Part shown: piece after piece, positions 5,816 to 6,682 of the stretch
Numbering within the stretch: the stretch's first letter is position 1
Layout of the letters: each line of letters begins with the position of its first letter
Assembly (NCBI GenBank): GCA_937997605.1
Contig: CALLFD010000029.1
Location: 1-6,682, forward strand
Source of the DNA: an uncultured Collinsella sp.
Lineage (GTDB): Bacteria > Actinomycetota > Coriobacteriia > Coriobacteriales > Coriobacteriaceae
Direction of reading: 5' to 3'
DNA length: 6,682 nucleotides
Translations under genes and position numbers: made by a program
Notes under the pieces: generated by a model
What the model was told of the DNA's origin: nothing
The model's input: only the letters and a program-made list of their open reading frames with translations
Databases searched by the model: none

Positions 5816-5847
5816 CGGCGCGGCAGCCCCGCAGGGCCACCGCGCCG
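5816..5847 (-). terminator. GC-rich hairpin after prfC, probable terminator
   Basis: An 8-bp perfect stem (CGGCGCGG/CCGCGCCG) continues through two G-T wobble pairs and four more G-C pairs to a TGCG loop, about 14 bp in all. It starts 5 nt after the prfC stop on the minus strand. No T-run follows, so it is either a tail-less terminator or an RNA-stabilising 3' hairpin. Its place between prfC and the next promoter favours transcript separation. Confidence 0.6.
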
Positions 5848-5852
5848 ATGCG

Positions 5853-6682
5853 CTAAAACGCTACGTTGCCAAACTCCGACAGGATAAGGTCGGGGTTGTG
5901 GTCAGTTGCCCAATCCACGTTCCACGGGCTCGTGAACAGCAGCAGTTTGCCGCCGCGCATGTCCTCGACGCGCAGCGTGTCGCGCGTGAGCGAAAGGCCC
6001 GGGATATCGATAGTGTCGGGGTCGTTCTGGATCCAGCGGATGTCCGTATAGGGCAGCGGCTGGCGACGAACCTCAACACGGTACTCAGCCTTGAGGCGGC
6101 GCTCGAGCACCTCAAACTGCAGCACGCCGACCACGCCCACGATGACACTCTCCATGCCGGCGCCCAGCTCGCGGAAGATCTGGATGGCGCCCTCCTGGGC
6201 AAGCTCCTCCATACCCTTGACGAACTGCTTGCGTTTGAGCGTATCGACCTGCGTAATGCGAGCGAACATCTCGGGGGCAAACGTCGGGATCTGCGGATAC
6301 TGCACGTGGCGCTTGCCAGAGCACACGGTGTCGCCGATGCTAAAGATACCCGGATCGAACAGGCCCACGATATCGCCCGCGTACGCCTCGTCAACAATCG
6401 CGCGGTCATCGGCCATCATCGAGGTGCCCGTGGCCAGCTTGAGTTTACGGTTGCCCTGCATGTGGAAGGCATCCATGCCACGCTCGAACTTGCCCGAGCA
6501 AATGCGCACAAAGGCGATGCGGTCTCGGTGGTTCTTGTCCATATTGGCCTGGATCTTAAACACAAAGCCGCTAAAGTCGTCACGGCAGGGATCGACCGGC
6601 TCGCTGGTGAGCGTATCGGTATAGGCACGCGGCGTCGGGGCCAGACGCAGGAACTCCTTGAGGAAGGGCTCCACGCCAAAGT
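5853..6682 (-). CDS. prfC: Peptide chain release factor 3, C-terminal part (cut by window edge)
   Basis: RF3 is a translational GTPase that recycles RF1 and RF2 from the ribosome after peptide release and takes part in quality control. Only the last 275 or so of about 530 residues are visible. The reading frame stays open to the window edge, so the true start and the GTPase domain lie beyond 6682. The visible GTG at 6674 should not be taken as a start: the residues just before it (F-G) continue the RF3 alignment (FGVEPFL, compare FGVDHML in E. coli). Domain II begins with GFVFKIQANMDKNHRDR, nearly identical to E. coli RF3. IPTFAPEMFARI, EEGAIQIFRE and GVLQFEVLERRLKAEY follow in domain III. 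The segment with GVLQFEV distinguishes RF3 from EF-G and TetM-type proteins. Its stop is followed by a GC-rich hairpin. The portion shown appears intact. Confidence 0.95.
   Translation of the reverse strand, partial: FGVEPFLKEFLRLAPTPRAYTDTLTSEPVDPCRDDFSGFVFKIQANMDKNHRDRIAFVRICSGKFERGMDAFHMQGNRKLKLATGTSMMADDRAIVDEAYAGDIVGLFDPGIFSIGDTVCSGKRHVQYPQIPTFAPEMFARITQVDTLKRKQFVKGMEELAQEGAIQIFRELGAGMESVIVGVVGVLQFEVLERRLKAEYRVEVRRQPLPYTDIRWIQNDPDTIDIPGLSLTRDTLRVEDMRGGKLLLFTSPWNVDWATDHNPDLILSEFGNVAF

Noticed and set aside
5853..6674. prfC as a complete short gene starting at the GTG at 6674
   Set aside because: The frame remains open to the window edge, and the residues before the GTG (F-G) align with RF3. 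It is a truncation by the window, not a short paralogue.
1..6682. CRISPR arrays, insertion sequences, tRNA or rRNA genes, toxin-antitoxin or phage-defence genes
   Set aside because: No direct-repeat array, transposase-like protein, cloverleaf sequence or defence-type domain was seen on either strand.

Overview
This window is a GC-rich stretch of bacterial chromosome. Third codon positions are dominated by G and C, genes are densely packed on both strands, and Shine-Dalgarno sequences are strong (AAGGAG type). The gene content and protein style suggest a Coriobacteriia-like actinobacterium such as Collinsella. That assignment is inferred from overall character; there is no rRNA or other taxonomic marker here.

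Layout, left to right. A MATE-family multidrug/metabolite efflux pump (77-1459, +) converges with a LysR-type regulator (1487-2353, -). The regulator is transcribed away from an EamA/DMT-family transporter (2512-3414, +), with a 158-bp divergent promoter region between them. This is the classic arrangement in which a LysR protein controls its divergent neighbour. Next comes uracil-DNA glycosylase, ung (3503-4228, +), with its own apparent promoter and strong ribosome binding site. A long, nearly perfect hairpin with A and T flanks (4243-4282) follows; it serves as a bidirectional terminator between ung and the convergent two-gene minus-strand operon beyond it. That operon is, in transcription order, a YhhQ/VUT-family queuosine-precursor transporter (5696-4974) and a short SDR-family dehydrogenase (4964-4284). 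The two genes are 9 bp apart, and the second gene's ribosome binding site overlaps the first gene's stop codon. The window closes with the C-terminal half of peptide chain release factor 3, prfC (-), which runs off the right edge.

Most of the window is ordinary housekeeping and transport. The most interesting part is the roughly 80-nt leader of the transporter-SDR operon. It has a recognisable promoter, a 10-bp palindrome near the predicted transcription start, and a 7-bp-stem hairpin followed by an A-rich tail that leads straight into the Shine-Dalgarno. The hairpin loop can pair with the tail, giving the H-type pseudoknot plan of class I preQ1 riboswitches, in front of a gene family known to import queuosine precursors. 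The match is imperfect, because its loops are longer than in the standard examples. A second point is the unassigned SDR co-transcribed with that transporter. No mobile elements, CRISPR arrays, tRNAs or rRNAs were seen, and I found no clear evidence of a wholly new multi-gene system.
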